Assembly (NCBI GenBank): GCA_035222895.1
Contig: JAVYIG010000108.1
Coordinates: 310,001 to 374,000 of the forward strand
Origin: Strongylocentrotus droebachiensis
Lineage: Eukaryota > Echinodermata > Echinoidea > Camarodonta > Strongylocentrotidae
DNA length: 64,000 nt
Reading direction: 5' to 3'
In this document: piece after piece, positions 1 to 12,244 of the stretch
Numbering within the stretch: the stretch's first letter is position 1
Layout: every line of letters starts with the position of its first letter
The notes under the pieces: generated by a model
What the model was told of the DNA's origin: nothing
Databases searched by the model: none
Seen by the model: only the letters and a program-made list of their open reading frames with translations
Position numbers and translations under genes: made by a program

Positions 1-2279
1 TCATGTCTTGTTCTGTGCAGGTGCTTGGTAATTACCAAAAAGAATTATGCAATTTCTCGTACATTTATTGAATATTTTATGATCAAAGTCATGCTGTACA
101 TTTGTTTATTGAAATTTTCTTTAAACTGATTATTAACCATGTCATCACTTTATAGTCTTTTATTATATGTTTGAGAATGATAACAAATGAAATGAAATTA
201 ACAAAAACTTTCATTATAATTATTATTATGATGATGATGATGATGATGATTATTATTAGTCTTATATTTACCTGTCTTCACAATATGTCTACTATGCTAC
301 TGGTTTATCATCTATGTACGCTGTTTTGTCATTGTTATATAGGCAATTGTTGGAACTTGTATTTCAAAAAATGCCAAATTAATGGTAAGATACAATAAGG
401 TGGAGCAAAGTGGAGTTTATATGCACACTTTAAATCTAATTTTAAGTTGTAGGACGCATTTCGCCAGTGGACTCATCTCGCCGTGACATGCGTCAGACCC
501 AAGACACATATCGCCGAAGACAGACGCGTATCGCCAACCAATTTTCGGCATTCTGTGTCTAAGGACACAGAACGCCACCCGGGCACTCTGGCCCGTGACA
601 CTCCAGAGCCTAAAAGTTTGTTGCAGCCTTTAGCAGTATTCAAATCAATAACTTTGGACTGCTATAACTTTCTATTGAAAAGATATAAACCTCTCCCTCG
701 CACAGGATATTGTCTTTGTACATAAACAAATTCCTGGAAAGTTATGAAAAAATGCACTTCTCCGATTTTGATATATGGAAAATAATCTTTTTTGATAAAA
801 TTCAATATTTCGAAAAAAATTACAAACAAAATCATGTTTTTTACTTAAATTTGCGATATTAATTAATCAAAATCAAAATGTAGATAATTAAATTTTCTTT
901 CATATGACACCAAGGTTTCCTTAAAATATTACTTACAAAATACTATTTTGTCGTCAAAGGGGCCGCTTTTTTCGGGGGGGGGGGCTCCCCCTGGCCATAC
1001 CCACCACTTAAAACATGCCAGACGGTCAATTTGTTATATGGAGCTATGCGGTCCGTCCATAATGTGCACATGAACATTGGTTTCCTTTCCAGCTAGGTTG
1101 ACCCCCTCAACGAAACGCCAGAGCAGCGCAAACGCTACTTATTGGTCCCTCCCTGACAACCGGCATGGCAACCAGTCCAGCGGGCGATATGAAACCGCGT
1201 GCCACGCCCACAGACATGGTCGCCACGCACTACGTTTGAAAGAAGAAAAACTAACAAAAAGAACAAGCAATATTACACTGGTTTCGTTAAATCGACAATG
1301 ATATAATGCACACTGAGCATGATATAGATAACCAAAGTTGCATAAAAGTAACAAATAAAAATCAATAAAAACTCGGCCAGGCAGTCAGAGAAACAATTTG
1401 TATGATTTGTTTATTAGCAAAGGTCCTCATTTGCCTAGTTATTCAAAGATTTGTTGAATAAAGAGAAGAGGAGAAAAGAGAAAATCGATGCATGAAGGCC
1501 GGAAAATGTTAAATAGTCGAATACATGTGATGTACAATAATAAGACTAATGTACGTGAATGCGTGTACTTTGGGAAACGAATAAGGTAAAACATCTGAGA
1601 TTGGCCTTTATAATAACCAGAGATGAAATCGTAATAATAAATGAATGGAATTTGAAAGTTAAATGGTACATTAATATCTTATATCAGCGTTTCCTCATTC
1701 GCATAGTTAGTCAAAGTAACAACAAAACAAAAACAACAAAAAAACGCTTTACATTATTAACCCATCCGGGCACTATAGGTCGGAGGCACAAAATTAACAA
1801 TGGCCAAAAGCACAATTTAAGATTACATACCAATGAGGGCATTTACATCACCATAATGATTATTCAAGTATTTTTGTGTCTGACAAAAATAAAACCAGGC
1901 ATGCACTGCAGGCCAGAAAATGATTTTTAAAAAATCGAGTATATGTAATGTACAATAATTAAACTACAAAAAAACAATCACTACCAATTTGTTTTGGTCA
2001 GTCTCATTTGCATAGTTATTCAAATCTACAACAAAAAATATCCCGCATTACATGTATGTCCTGACTTTCCAATTACCCTAAGAGAGGCTGAGAGAGCAAA
2101 CCATCTTGAATGAAAATCCTCACCAAAAGGTAATAATTATTTCAAATCATTAAATCAATTATAGTTCAAAGTTCTTTTTAAGAACAGAATGTTGTGGTCT
2201 AAACACAATTTCTCTCTTTTACTTCGGACAAATGTGACAATTAGAAACTGCTACATGTAGTAATTTGACATAGAGACGA
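1..2279. other. Non-coding, AT-rich; no gene seen
   Basis: This region lies downstream of the sulfotransferase-like gene. It holds an ATG/GAT triplet run near 222-252 and a G run near 976-986. Short open frames here have no recognisable domain. A TTCTGTGCAG at 11-20 on the plus strand resembles a splice acceptor but nothing supports an exon after it. Confidence 0.5.
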
Positions 2280-2961
2280 TCAGGTTAGTTTATATTGTGC
2301 CATTTCCATGTAATAGGGTATCGTCGCATCAATACATTTGATCACATCGGATGAAAGTTCTCCACCAGGCTGCTTCGGTTTTACTCTTCTTTCAAAACAG
2401 GAGCTAAAGATGGCCTTAGAGTGCGTCCGATAGATAAAATCATCAGGTCTGGCATTTGCTAAAGGTATAAAGCACCTCCACTTGGATACCACATCGGCGC
2501 GCGCATCCCAACTCAGAGATGTCGAGCCATTGAAGGGCATCTTAGTTGCATCGGTAAACCTTGATAGCATCGCCAATGGATCGGATAAGATATCGTCTGC
2601 GTCAATAACGATGGGGTTTGGATCGATATTTTCCTTAACGTATCTCCACAAATCATACTGGCATTTGTAAGAATAGCATGGCATCATGTAGGGGACGTCT
2701 GACGTCATATCAAATGTGGTTTCATCATCAAACGTGGGGGCTTGTCCGGAAGGGGGTGGATCACTGGTGAGTTGTGCAATGATTAGTCGGCGCCACGCCG
2801 GAAACACTTTCTTCGGATTTCGGATGAGAAAGGTGTGTTGGTACCCGGAGTCCTTTGAAGGTAGAAGATCCAGGAAATCTGTGACACCGTACGCCATGTC
2901 TTTAACGAAGGCTGATTCACATGCGGGTATGCTGCTTAATTGTCTCCTAACACTATTACGC
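2280..2961 (-). CDS. Sulfotransferase-like gene, terminal exon 3
   Basis: The acceptor is TTTCAG at about 2962-2967; the first base G completes a leucine codon begun in exon 2. The exon encodes about 227 residues with the HTFLIRNPKK and IDADDILSDP segments and ends YKLT-stop. The open frame reads a little further 5' than the acceptor, but that part is intron. Confidence 0.83.
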
Positions 2962-5900
2962 CTGAAATGTAGATACAATTTATGAATTACGTAATGATTT
3001 TTTTTTGGATCCACATCACAATATCAACAAATCAACCAACAGATTAATGGTACAAAATTTACATATTTCATATTCAAATTTCCATGGTGTAAATAGTACC
3101 ATTCATCTGCCATTGGTGATTATGCAAATTAGCGTCCAAAAAAGTATGTTGAATGGTATTTTACTGGTAGATGAATGGTACGTTGGGAGCGTAATCTCAA
3201 TGGTATCCGAATGGTATTTAAATGGTGTTTGTGAATGGTATCCATATGGTATTTTCAGTGGTTCTTCCGAATGGTATACCATAACATTTTATTGTAAGGG
3301 TGGCATCGGCTTCATTAATAATTGTTAATTGTTTATGATCAGATAAATAACTTGATAAAAGTTCTAAAGGTGTGCCCCTAATACCGTAATATTTCAATTT
3401 TTGTAATAAAATAGAAAGATTTATAAGCTGCTTTAATTAACAATAACAGGCTGTTCAACTCTTCATGTAAGCAAATGTTTAATAATGTACATCATAGAGT
3501 TATATGAGTGGGACCACAGGCACAAAACAGCAGCTACTCACGGTAAGGAGACACATATCATATCCAAAATTACTCCAAGTTGAAGAAAAAACTAAAGATC
3601 CATCATTGTTCATGAGGACTAAGGTATTATTCATTGCAGTTTGTCAGCTTTGAAACGTTGATCATGAAGAAAATTTCGCGAAAAATAAAGCTAAATCACA
3701 GAGCAAATTGTAGTTGAAAGTATAAGGGACACCTAGTTTTCTCAAAGTCACTACCAGTGAACATTCACCATACAGACTCTACCATTGAAATACCATTCAC
3801 CATCACACGCCTCCATTGAAACACCATTCACCATACAACTCCACCATTGAAACACCATTCACCATACAAACTCCACCATTGAAACACCGTTGACCATACA
3901 ATTCCACCATTGAAACGCCATTCATCATACAATTCCACCATTGAAACACCATTCACGATACAGACTCTACCATTGAAGCACCATTGACCATACAATTCCA
4001 CCATTGAAACACCATTGACTATACAAATCCACTATTGAAACACCATTCAACATACAGACGCCACCATTGAAACACCATTGACCATACAATTCCACCATCG
4101 AAACATCATTCACCTTACAGACTCTACCATTGAAACACCATTCATCATACAAACTCTACCATTGAAACACCATTCACCATACAATTCCACCATTGAAACA
4201 GCATTCACCATACATATCCACCATTGAAACACCATTGACCACACAGACGCCACCTTTGAAACACCATTGAACTACAGACTCTACCATTGAAACACCATTC
4301 ATCATACAATTCCACCATTAAAACACCATTCACCATACAGACGCCACCATTGAAACACCATTAACCATACAGACTCTACCATTGAAACACCATTCACCAT
4401 CATTGAAACACCATTCACCATACAGAATCCGCCATTGGCACACCATTGAAATACCATTTACCATTGACACTACCATTTAAACACCATTCATTTACCATTA
4501 GGTTTTCTTGTAAGGGTATGGTTAGAATTTGTTAGTCCAAAACTTTCTATTATTACCTAAGTCTTATAGGTAGGGGCATGCAGCATTTAGATTGACAATG
4601 TTTCGTTATCAATTTCAGCTCTTGAGTATATCTATTTTATCTTTTATACGAACTTATTACAAAAATTATTTTCCCCAAAACGCCATTAAAAATACCTCCG
4701 CGGTTTTGCCACGTCATAATTAACTGCACAGAGGCTAATGTGTTTCATGCTTAAAGATAAACTTGAGTTCTGGTTAAAAAAAAAAAATGAATTCTCACAG
4801 AATCAAACGAAACTTACACTGGATGTTCAAGATTACAAATAAATGTTATTTGCAACAACAAAAAATGGTAGAAAATGTACATTGGCTGAGTAATGAGCAT
4901 AGAAAGATAAGGAAATCAAGGTAAGTAGCCCCGACACCATTTGTGTAGTCCCATTGTACATATTTCTGTGTACAGTGCTTGTTACTTTACCAAGACTGGG
5001 CCAAATTTATCATGATTTTGATGACTCCGGAACCTTGCAGTAAACACCAATACTTACATGCTACATGATCAACTTTTTCTGATCCATTTCACACCTTTTC
5101 TTTCACAATGCAATCGCATGACCAGGACTCAACTTTATCTTTAATTTGTCCTTCTTTCTTGTTACTCACAAAATAAGAGTTTCGTCTACACTTGGCAGAT
5201 TGAAGAGGTGTTCAAGAGACGTCCCTTGAGCATGCAATCGTTTCTGTCTCATGAAGTCTTTCGAATCGAAATCATCGGCAGAATGTGGGAGATAACTTCC
5301 AGTTCTCTGTTTGAATTGAAAGTCTTGAAAAAAGGCCATGGTGTATGGCTCAAACCAGACCTGAAATAAATTACAGAGAGAAATGAAAGATAATATGAAG
5401 GTTTTCTTAACGTTGATGTACACTGTCGCCTCATATAGTTAGAATATTTTGTTTAACCTCAATTAATGGAGTTATTTTGACAATGATTTATTCCTAAATA
5501 GATCTAGATAATAGTATACATATTACATTCTCAGATTGTATTGAATACTAATTTGCCAGTGTTTGTTTTGCGTGACTGCTAAAGCATGTGTTTGCTACTA
5601 TGCTTATCAACTAGGGGACCTACGCCCTTAAGTCATAAATGACAGCAATGAGGATTAATGCCCTACAACAGGGCACTAATATATGGGTGCGTTTAATCGA
5701 CACTTTTTCACCCTAGAATCACGGTTTCTAAAGACGTTTAGTTTAAAACGCAATGCGTTCAAGCGATTTTTTCGTCGGTCGTAAAAATAAACGTGTTTGA
5801 AAACACAAACATGAAACGCTGAAAAAGATGCGTTTTGTATCATGATTCAAAAGAATCACGGTCGCTAAAATTCGATTGAACGGACGGAGTTCTCAATCAT

Positions 5901-8900
5901 GATTGTATGACGAAGCCTCTTCCGGTTTGGGAAAAACCGCGCGCCCGCTTAATTTGCATGCAATTTGCGTTCACTATACCATCGTGGCCTGTTCCGTTAT
6001 GTTATTCCTTGTTTTTCCTTCTATCATTTTTTCTTTCTGTCTTTCCTTATGTTATTCTTTGTTATTCTTTGTTTTTTTCCTTCTATCACCTTTTCTTATG
6101 TTATTCTTTGTTTTTATCATTCTATCATTTGCTCTTTCTGTCTTTCCTTATGTTATTCTTTGTTTCTTCCTTCTATTCTTATGTTATTCTTTGTTTTTTT
6201 TCCTTCTATCACCTTTTCTTATGTTATTCTTTGTTTTTATCATTCTATCATTTGCTCTTTCTGTCTTTCCTTATGTTATTCTTTGTTTCTTCCTTCTATA
6301 CTTATGTTATTCTTTGTCTTTTCCTTCTATCACCTTTTCTTATGTAATTCTTTGTTTTAAGCATTCTATCAATTTCTCTTTCTGTCTTTCTTTATGTTAT
6401 TCTTTGTTTCTTCCTTCTATCATCTTCTCTTATGTTATTCTTTGTTTTTATAATTCTATCACTTTCTCTTATGTTATTCTTTGTTTTAATCATTCTGTTA
6501 CTTTCTCTTTCTATCTTTCCTTATGTTATTCTTTGATTCTTCCTTCTTTCACCTTCTCTTATGTTATTCTTTGTTTTAATCATTCTATCACTTTCTCTTT
6601 CTATTCTTCCTTATGTCATTCTTTGTTCCTTCCTTTTTTCACATTCTCTTTCTGTCTTTCCTTATGTTATTCTTTGTTTCTTCCTTCTATTTTTATGTTA
6701 TTCTTTGTTTTTTCCTTCTATTACCTTCTCTTTTGTCATTCTTTGTTTCTTCCTTCTATTCTTATGTTATGCTTTGTTTTTTCCTTCTATCACCTTTTAT
6801 GTTATTCTTTGTTTTAAGCATTCTATCACTCTCTCTTTCTGTCTTTCTGTTTTTCCTTATGTTATTCTTCGATTCTTCCTTCTTTCACCTTCTCTTATGT
6901 TATTCTTTGTTTTAATCATTCTATCGACTTTATCTTTCTGTCTTTCCTTATGTTATTCTTTGTTTCTTCCTTCTATCACCTTCTCATTCTTTGTCTTATT
7001 ATTGCGATCTATGCTCAAAACAGCAGTCGACAGTCGGCCGTAAACAATTCCAGAAAGCGCGCGCCGAAGTTCCTGGGCCATACTGCGCAGTGTGATGCGC
7101 AGTGGTTTGGCTCACAATGAGCTAGAATCAGCGTTGATGAAAAATCGCTTGAACGCAAACCGCAGTGACCTTGCTTTTTGTAACGGCGTTTTGAATTGTG
7201 ATTCATGTTTGTGATTCTAGCTTCGAAAATTCGATTGAACGCACCCTAGTACATCGACACGTTTTTGATCCTGGGGCCTCACAGTTGCGAGGCCATTGCT
7301 TTGCCACTGAACCATGACTGTACGCAGCGGGGGCTTGGGTAGGGGGCAGTTCCCACAAATAAAAAAATAAAAAATAAAATGCAATAAATTTTCAATAATT
7401 CATTGAATTTCCCCCCGGTCCCCAACATAAACAAAATCTTCTGTGTGCCCATGCCTTGAGCCAAATTGGGGTAAAAAAAATATTCCAACTTTATGAGCGA
7501 CAGTGTATTAGAGATTGTAATATCAATAGGAATGTATATTTGAATATGCTACAAGCCCATATTATACATGAATTGTATGTTCTAGTGCAATAGTTTATAT
7601 ACAATGAAACCTTCTGTATAATTAAGTGAAATTGTGATAATTTCTATACTTTATATTTCTTACAATGTGAATGGCCCATCTTGTGCTGAGTACGACACTG
7701 GAAAATAAATTGTGTTAAAGGTACTATGTCCCTTTTGCAGCCAACCCCAAATTCTGTAGAACTTTGCAGGAATTATGAATATGTCATGTATGTCCTATCT
7801 GTGAAATTTAAACGTTAGCAGTGTCCTCATATTCAAATTATGCAAGGAAACCCGTTTACTTGCTAGACTTCACTGTCAGACACTATTGAGTGACTGACTG
7901 GCTTTTTTCTTCTTTGGTATTAACATACATGAAAAGAGTTGTAAAGGGTACATGAGCATTTGTCTACATCAATAACCCACTTCTTGTGATGGCCAAGATT
8001 AAACTGATTGAATCTTTGCGCAGCATAAAACGTATGACCATTCGGTTGTCTGAAAATCAAGACTATTACTTTTGGGCTCTATAGCCCTAAAGTCGATTTG
8101 ACAACTAATAGTCATTATTTTCCCACTTGAAGACATTTTCAAGCCCCACCTTTTTAGGGAAGTTCTAAATAAGTATTATCTTTCAAATGCAGTTGGAATT
8201 TAACTTTTTCATTTTTTGGGCCTGCAAATGGGACATAGTACCTTTAATGCATGATTTATGTTTGTTCAATCTTGATATCATTGGTCGAGTTTACATTGAT
8301 AATAAACTAGTCCTCCGAAAAGGAACATCTCAAAAGATATTTAGATTGTACCAATCACAAAAACATGATTTGTTCTTAAAGGAAGGGCTCCATGTTTATA
8401 TATACTGTAGTCAAACTATGAGCTTCAAATATTCTCAACAAAGAGATGTTGCAGTTTAAAGGTAAAGAACAGTTTTGGAAACGGTCCAATTTCAAAAAAT
8501 GAAATGGAAGCTCTTATTACCAATCATGTGAAAGAATATGTTTTGACTTATACATGATGATACAAATTTTGCCGGGAAACCGCCTACTAATTGATATATT
8601 TGGTAAATTAGTTTATCTATATGGATGTGAGACGTGTCGCGGACGTGTGCGTAGTCCCATATACATCTTTCTGTGTACAGTGCTTGTAACTTTACGAAGA
8701 CTGGGCCAAATTTCTTATCATTGTGATGATTCCAGAACCTTGCAGTACACACCAATACTTATATCCTAGATGATCAACCTTTTCTGATCGATTCCACAAC
8801 GTTTCTTTTAATGCAATCGCATGACCATAACTGGTCTTTATCTTTAAATACACTCCCAGTGAACTGTTACATAATGCATGATATAATATTTGAGTCTCTA

Positions 8901-9071
8901 AAAATTAGAAAAAAACTGAATGGGTTATAATGTGATGGAGATGATAATCGTTTGTTTGAAGAATCGTCAAACCTGTGTATTTTCGATGAAACTAAAACAT
9001 TTGGCGAGTACAGACGAAGCTGATCGGGGAACACACCACATGATGACCCGGAAGGGCTTTGTATCCGCCAT
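2280..9071 (-). CDS. Sulfotransferase-like P-loop protein, complete three-exon gene
   Basis: The coding exons are 9071-8973, 5360-5170 and 2961-2280 (99+191+682 nt), giving 323 residues and a TGA stop. Introns have phases 0 and 2 and GT/AG ends. Residues 15-22 (PRSASSVL) look like the 5'-phosphosulfate-binding loop of PAPS-dependent sulfotransferases. Residues 139-155 (HTFLIRNPKKVFPAWRR) sit where the 3'-phosphate-binding segment is expected, although the usual serine is not obvious. Residues 214-224 (IVIDADDILSD) match the DADD segment of the cytosolic sulfotransferase-like family often annotated as branched-chain-aminotransferase-like. No signal peptide or membrane helix is seen, so a cytosolic protein is inferred. 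The substrate cannot be told from sequence. Confidence 0.82.
3110..3310. repeat. GAATGGTAT-rich degenerate repeat
   Basis: Irregular repeats of AATGGTAT lie in intron 2 of the sulfotransferase-like gene. The motif is the complement of the ACCATT core in the minisatellite at 3750-4510, so the two blocks look like opposed arms of one element. Confidence 0.5.
3750..4510. repeat. Minisatellite, about 32-bp unit
   Basis: About twenty imperfect copies of CACCATTGAAACACCATTCA plus CCATACAAACTC run in tandem. They lie in intron 2 of the sulfotransferase-like gene. Open frames across it are a by-product of the repeat. Confidence 0.9.
4751..5144 (+). mobile_element. MITE family A, copy 1
   Basis: Inverted ends read TTAAAGATAAACTTGAGTTC and, at the right, the complement GACTCAACTTTATCTTTAA. 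The element is about 394 bp and has no coding capacity. Other copies are at 55365-55763, 13929-14320 and 8456-8847. Confidence 0.85.
5170..5360 (-). CDS. Sulfotransferase-like gene, exon 2
   Basis: The acceptor TTTATTTCAG precedes GTCTGG and the exon ends at a GTGAGT donor in phase 2. It encodes VWFEPYTMAFFQDFQ and a polar helix-rich stretch. The W/F-EPY-MA motif directly after the P-loop exon is characteristic of this sulfotransferase-like family. Confidence 0.82.
5685..7246. mobile_element. Inverted-repeat element with internal pyrimidine-rich minisatellite
   Basis: The ends are GGGTGCGTTTAATCGA and TCGATTGAACGCACCC, with weaker complementarity continuing inward (TAGAATCAC on one side, GTGATTCTA on the other). 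No transposase frame is seen. The target duplication is unclear, so the superfamily is not assigned. It sits in intron 1 of the sulfotransferase-like gene. Confidence 0.7.
5998..6995. repeat. Pyrimidine-rich minisatellite
   Basis: About 1 kb of imperfect units built on TTATGTTATTCTTTGTTTC and TTCCTTCTATCACCTTCTC. The plus strand is strongly pyrimidine-biased. Long open frames in all three plus frames are artefacts of stop-poor repeats. Confidence 0.9.
7715..8247 (+). mobile_element. MITE family C, copy 1
   Basis: The ends are TTAAAGGTACTATGTCCC and GGGACATAGTACCTTTAA. A second, closely similar copy lies at 62661-63204. The element is about 533 bp and non-coding. Confidence 0.85.
8456..8847 (+). 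mobile_element. MITE family A-like, diverged copy
   Basis: The right half matches the family (TCTTTCTGTGTACAGTGCTT, then GACTGGGCCAAATTT). The ends TTAAAGGTAAAG and CTTTATCTTTAA are inverted. The left half is diverged. Confidence 0.65.
8973..9071 (-). CDS. Sulfotransferase-like gene, exon 1 (start codon and P-loop)
   Basis: This exon encodes 33 residues, starting at the ATG at 9071 and ending at a GTTTGA donor. It carries MWCVPRSASSVLAKCFSF, the nucleotide-binding loop. The exon ends in phase 0 and the reading continues naturally into VWFEPYTMAFF of exon 2. It is too short to appear as a long open frame and was found by looking for the missing P-loop. Confidence 0.78.
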
Positions 9072-9324
9072 ATCCTTTAAAGAAAAAAGATACAAATGTA
9101 CATTTCTATAAGGTTCAACTCGAGTTCTATCACAACTGAGAAACTCAGATCCGGGATTTTTTTTTCAACGTTTCCAGTTTTAACGAGGATCACATGTTTT
9201 AAAGTATATAAAATATGTTCAAAAGTTTAGCACATTATTTATATTTTGTTTTTAAAGGTGGGGGATATACTCTGTAATATGTGCATAGCGATAGAACTCG
9301 AGTCGATTTATGGATAAGACAATT

Positions 9325-9365
<41 letters not shown>

Positions 9366-9878
9366 TAAAGGAAGGGAGGGCGGAATAGAGAGAGAGAGAG
9401 AGAGAAATAAAAAGGAAAAAGAGGGAAAAGATGATAAATTAAGATTAATATGGTAAATATGACGTTACGTACGGTTTTGTGATATATAGTGCGTCCCAGA
9501 AAAAACGAAACCGAGAATTATCGATGTTTTATCATAACTTCGTCACATTTATAATCATGAATAAATGACACATATTTGGAAAGCTTACACCCTCCTCTTT
9601 TATTTGATGCCACTCATTATGATGCATATTTCACGCATGAGTGATTAAAATGAATTTGAAGAGAGGAGATCAAAAAGTCATTTGGCTGACGGTATCTGAA
9701 TCACATTTCTAGAAAGTTGAGTTTCTGCCCTTCCATATGACACCTCAATCAAGAAAAATGAGTAAGGGATGACAAAGTTCTGTTTGTTTAAAGTAGTGCT
9801 TGCATTTTCATAATTTTATCAAACGAATTCGTTTTCACTTGCTGCCTGCCGTAGCATCAAGCAGAATTGACAAAAGAC

Positions 9879-10291
9879 TTAAAATAAGTTGAGTTCTGGT
9901 CACGTGATTGCATTGTGAAAGAAACGGTGTGGAATCTATCAGAAAAGGTTGATCATCTAGCATATATGTATTCGTGTGTATTGCAAGGTTCTGGAATCAT
10001 CAAAATGATAGGAAATTTGGCCAAATCTTGCCAAAGTTACAAGCACTGTACACAGAATGATGTATATGGGACTACACGAACACGTGGCGAAAAAATCCAT
10101 CCCTGGATATTTTTTTTCTTTCATTTTTTCATTTTTCAGTTTCATGTCATATTTATAATATGAAGGCATTTGAAGAGCCATGCTTTTCAGGGAACATGTT
10201 TAATCTGATGTTCTTCCACCCTTGCATAATAACAATGATAACGCTCACAAATTATGTTTTACCGCTTCCCAGAACTCAATCTTCTCTTTAA
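9879..10291 (+). mobile_element. MITE family B, copy 1
   Basis: The ends are TTAAAATAAGTTGAGTTCTG and CAGAACTCAATCTTCTCTTT. The left half shares sequence with the complement of family A (AAGGTTCTGGAATCATCAAA); the right half is different. A second copy lies at 46381-46774. Confidence 0.8.
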
Positions 10292-10360
10292 CTCCGTTTC
10301 GTTGACAATCAGTCGTAGACGAAAGACTTCGTGCATGGCTGATTGTCAACGAAACGGAGT
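10291..10360. repeat. Perfect 22-bp stem, 26-nt loop hairpin
   Basis: The arms at 10291-10312 and 10339-10360 (ACTCCGTTTCGTTGACAATC and two more bases, and the exact complement) can form a perfect stem on either strand. The loop has a further ACGAA/TTCGT pairing. It abuts the end of a MITE. Confidence 0.7.
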
Positions 10361-10776
10361 CAAGTCTTGGACGCACTGTACAAAATCGTGTCTTTATATT
10401 TGGAGTTGAGTGCCCATGTACCAGTTGCGTCAGCCTTCCCTATGTGACGACATACTGAGCTCTCCGAAATCTTGACTTCCATAGATATTTACACGGAGAT
10501 TTTATATACGTCCAATCAAATTTAGGTTTAGAAAAGTACTCACCGGCATCGTCCAAAGATTATGATCGGGACAATGAAGGTATATATAAGTTAACGGTTC
10601 TCGCTGGTATATATAGCTCTGTCTTCTGGTTTAGAAAATAACAGTTCTTATGATGATTTATTCACTTCGATGTCTTATGCCGGAAGTATTTTGAGCGTGT
10701 TCGGTGGCGAATTCTAAGTATGCATTCGCGAATTTTTACGTCTCAAATGAGCACGAACGAAAATGTGTCCATACAA

Positions 10777-10892
10777 TAGGGACTTTTAGATTTGCACAAC
10801 GACAACGTGGATTGCTACGATCAACGTCCTTTTAATGCACTGCCTTGAATGGACGTCACACGTATCAGTCCACGCAAATCTAAAAGTACTTA
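10777..10892. mobile_element. Short MITE family D, copy 1
   Basis: The ends are TAGGGACTTTTAGATTTGC and GCAAATCTAAAAGTAC. It contains a paired GGACGTCACACG/GATCAACGTCC-type core. Other copies are at 11094-11198 and 34463-34593. Confidence 0.8.
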
Positions 10893-11093
10893 TTATTATG
10901 TGGGGCAAACCTCGATCAAGTTACATTCGTCTTGTCGAAAGAAAGTTTAACCATCAGTAGAGGGATAGCAGGCCTATACAACCGTAAAAATGTTTCTGTG
11001 GCGCAATATGTGTCCAAAAACTCTAGCAAACGTAGAAAACTGCTTGTTACATAATGTATGGATGGTATTCTAGCACATGATAATAGGGACATT

Positions 11094-11198
11094 TAGATTT
11101 GCACAACGACATCGTGGATTGCTACGATCGACGTCCTTTTAATCACTGCCTTGAAAGGACGTCACACGTATCAGTCCCCGCAAATCTAAAAGTCCCTA
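11094..11198. mobile_element. Short MITE family D, copy 2
   Basis: The ends are TAGGGACATTTAGATTTGC and GCAAATCTAAAAGTCCCTA. It is strongly similar to the copy 200 bp upstream (CGTGGATTGCTACGATC in both). Confidence 0.82.
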
Positions 11199-11829
11199 AT
11201 CATGCAGATTTGGTTCCTGAAGCGTTGATTCCCCCTTCAGCATCCGGGGGGGGGGGGGCAATTATCGAACGCATACGACCCATCACTTATCAATAATTTT
11301 AAACAACTGGCGTGGACTTAGACACCCCTTGTATAACACTAACACTGTATGATTCCACTGCCTCACATGATATGTAGAATCAAGTTGATATATCCGTTCA
11401 TTTTCTGTCATAAAAAGCTAGTTTACATAATGAGAGATAAGATATTGACGTGGTATCATTATTGCTGCTATTTAAATACTACAACTCTAGGTCGTATAAT
11501 AAATGACCAAGGTCCAATTGTGACGTAACGTGGGGTAAAACAACACGAAGCGAGAATCGGGCGGGTCGAGGGGGGGGGGGGCAGTTTATTCACAAGTTTG
11601 TTTGACGCGGTATTTTCCATTCCCCCCTCCCCTATTTTTCTAATCTATGGAATGCCTACCTCAAAATGTTATAGTGGATTGTGAGATATAAACGAGTTTA
11701 TTTAGTATGACTGCATGGGTTTGCGTGTTTAGTGCTGAAAACCTAATTCTGTTTATCGTTGGCCTAAAATGTGTTATCATGCATTCCTTTTTCATTTGCT
11801 CCACTCATCATACTTTAAACACATATATC

Positions 11830-11996
11830 GGCCCGAATTCACAAAGGCGGTTTGTCGACAAACCTAGGTTTATGTGCGTCATATGACGCGTTTTTACAAA
11901 CCTAGATGACCTAGGTTTGTAAAAACGCGTCAAAACGCGTCAGATGACGCACATAAACCTAGGTTTGTCAACAAACCTCCTTTGTGAATTCGGGCC
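11830..11996. mobile_element. Foldback element, long copy
   Basis: This is a nearly perfect palindrome beginning GGCCCGAATTCACAAAGG and ending CCTTTGTGAATTCGGGCC, with TGTCGACAAACCTAGGTTTA and GACGCGTTTT blocks mirrored inside. A shorter relative is at 54111-54231. Confidence 0.85.
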
Positions 11997-12169
11997 TTAG
12001 AGTCTGCATCATAACTCGGGAAAAATCTCTTCAGCTTGTTTACCATTGTAGGGAAATGCTTGAAATATAATGAGTATAGGCACAAAAGATTCTCACTCAG
12101 TCAAAAAAAATAAAAAAATCATTGAATCATCCAGTCATTCCTCAATCTCTCAAGCAACACGTTAATGTA

Positions 12170-12235
12170 GTTTGAGTTTGAGTTTGAAATCTGAAATTTG
12201 AGTTTGAGTTTGAGTTTGAGTTTGAGTTTGAGTTT
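12170..12235. repeat. TTTGAG hexanucleotide repeat
   Basis: Tandem TTTGAG units, interrupted once by TTTGAAATCTGAAA. Confidence 0.9.
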
Positions 12236-12244
12236 GTATCACCC

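Noticed and set aside
3967-4152. Cys/Trp-containing minus-strand frame as a small secreted protein
   Set aside because: It is the translation of the 32-bp minisatellite in an intron.
5903-7043. Long plus-strand frames (up to 304 codons) rich in Phe, Leu and Ser that could look like membrane proteins
   Set aside because: They arise from a stop-poor minisatellite readable in all three frames.
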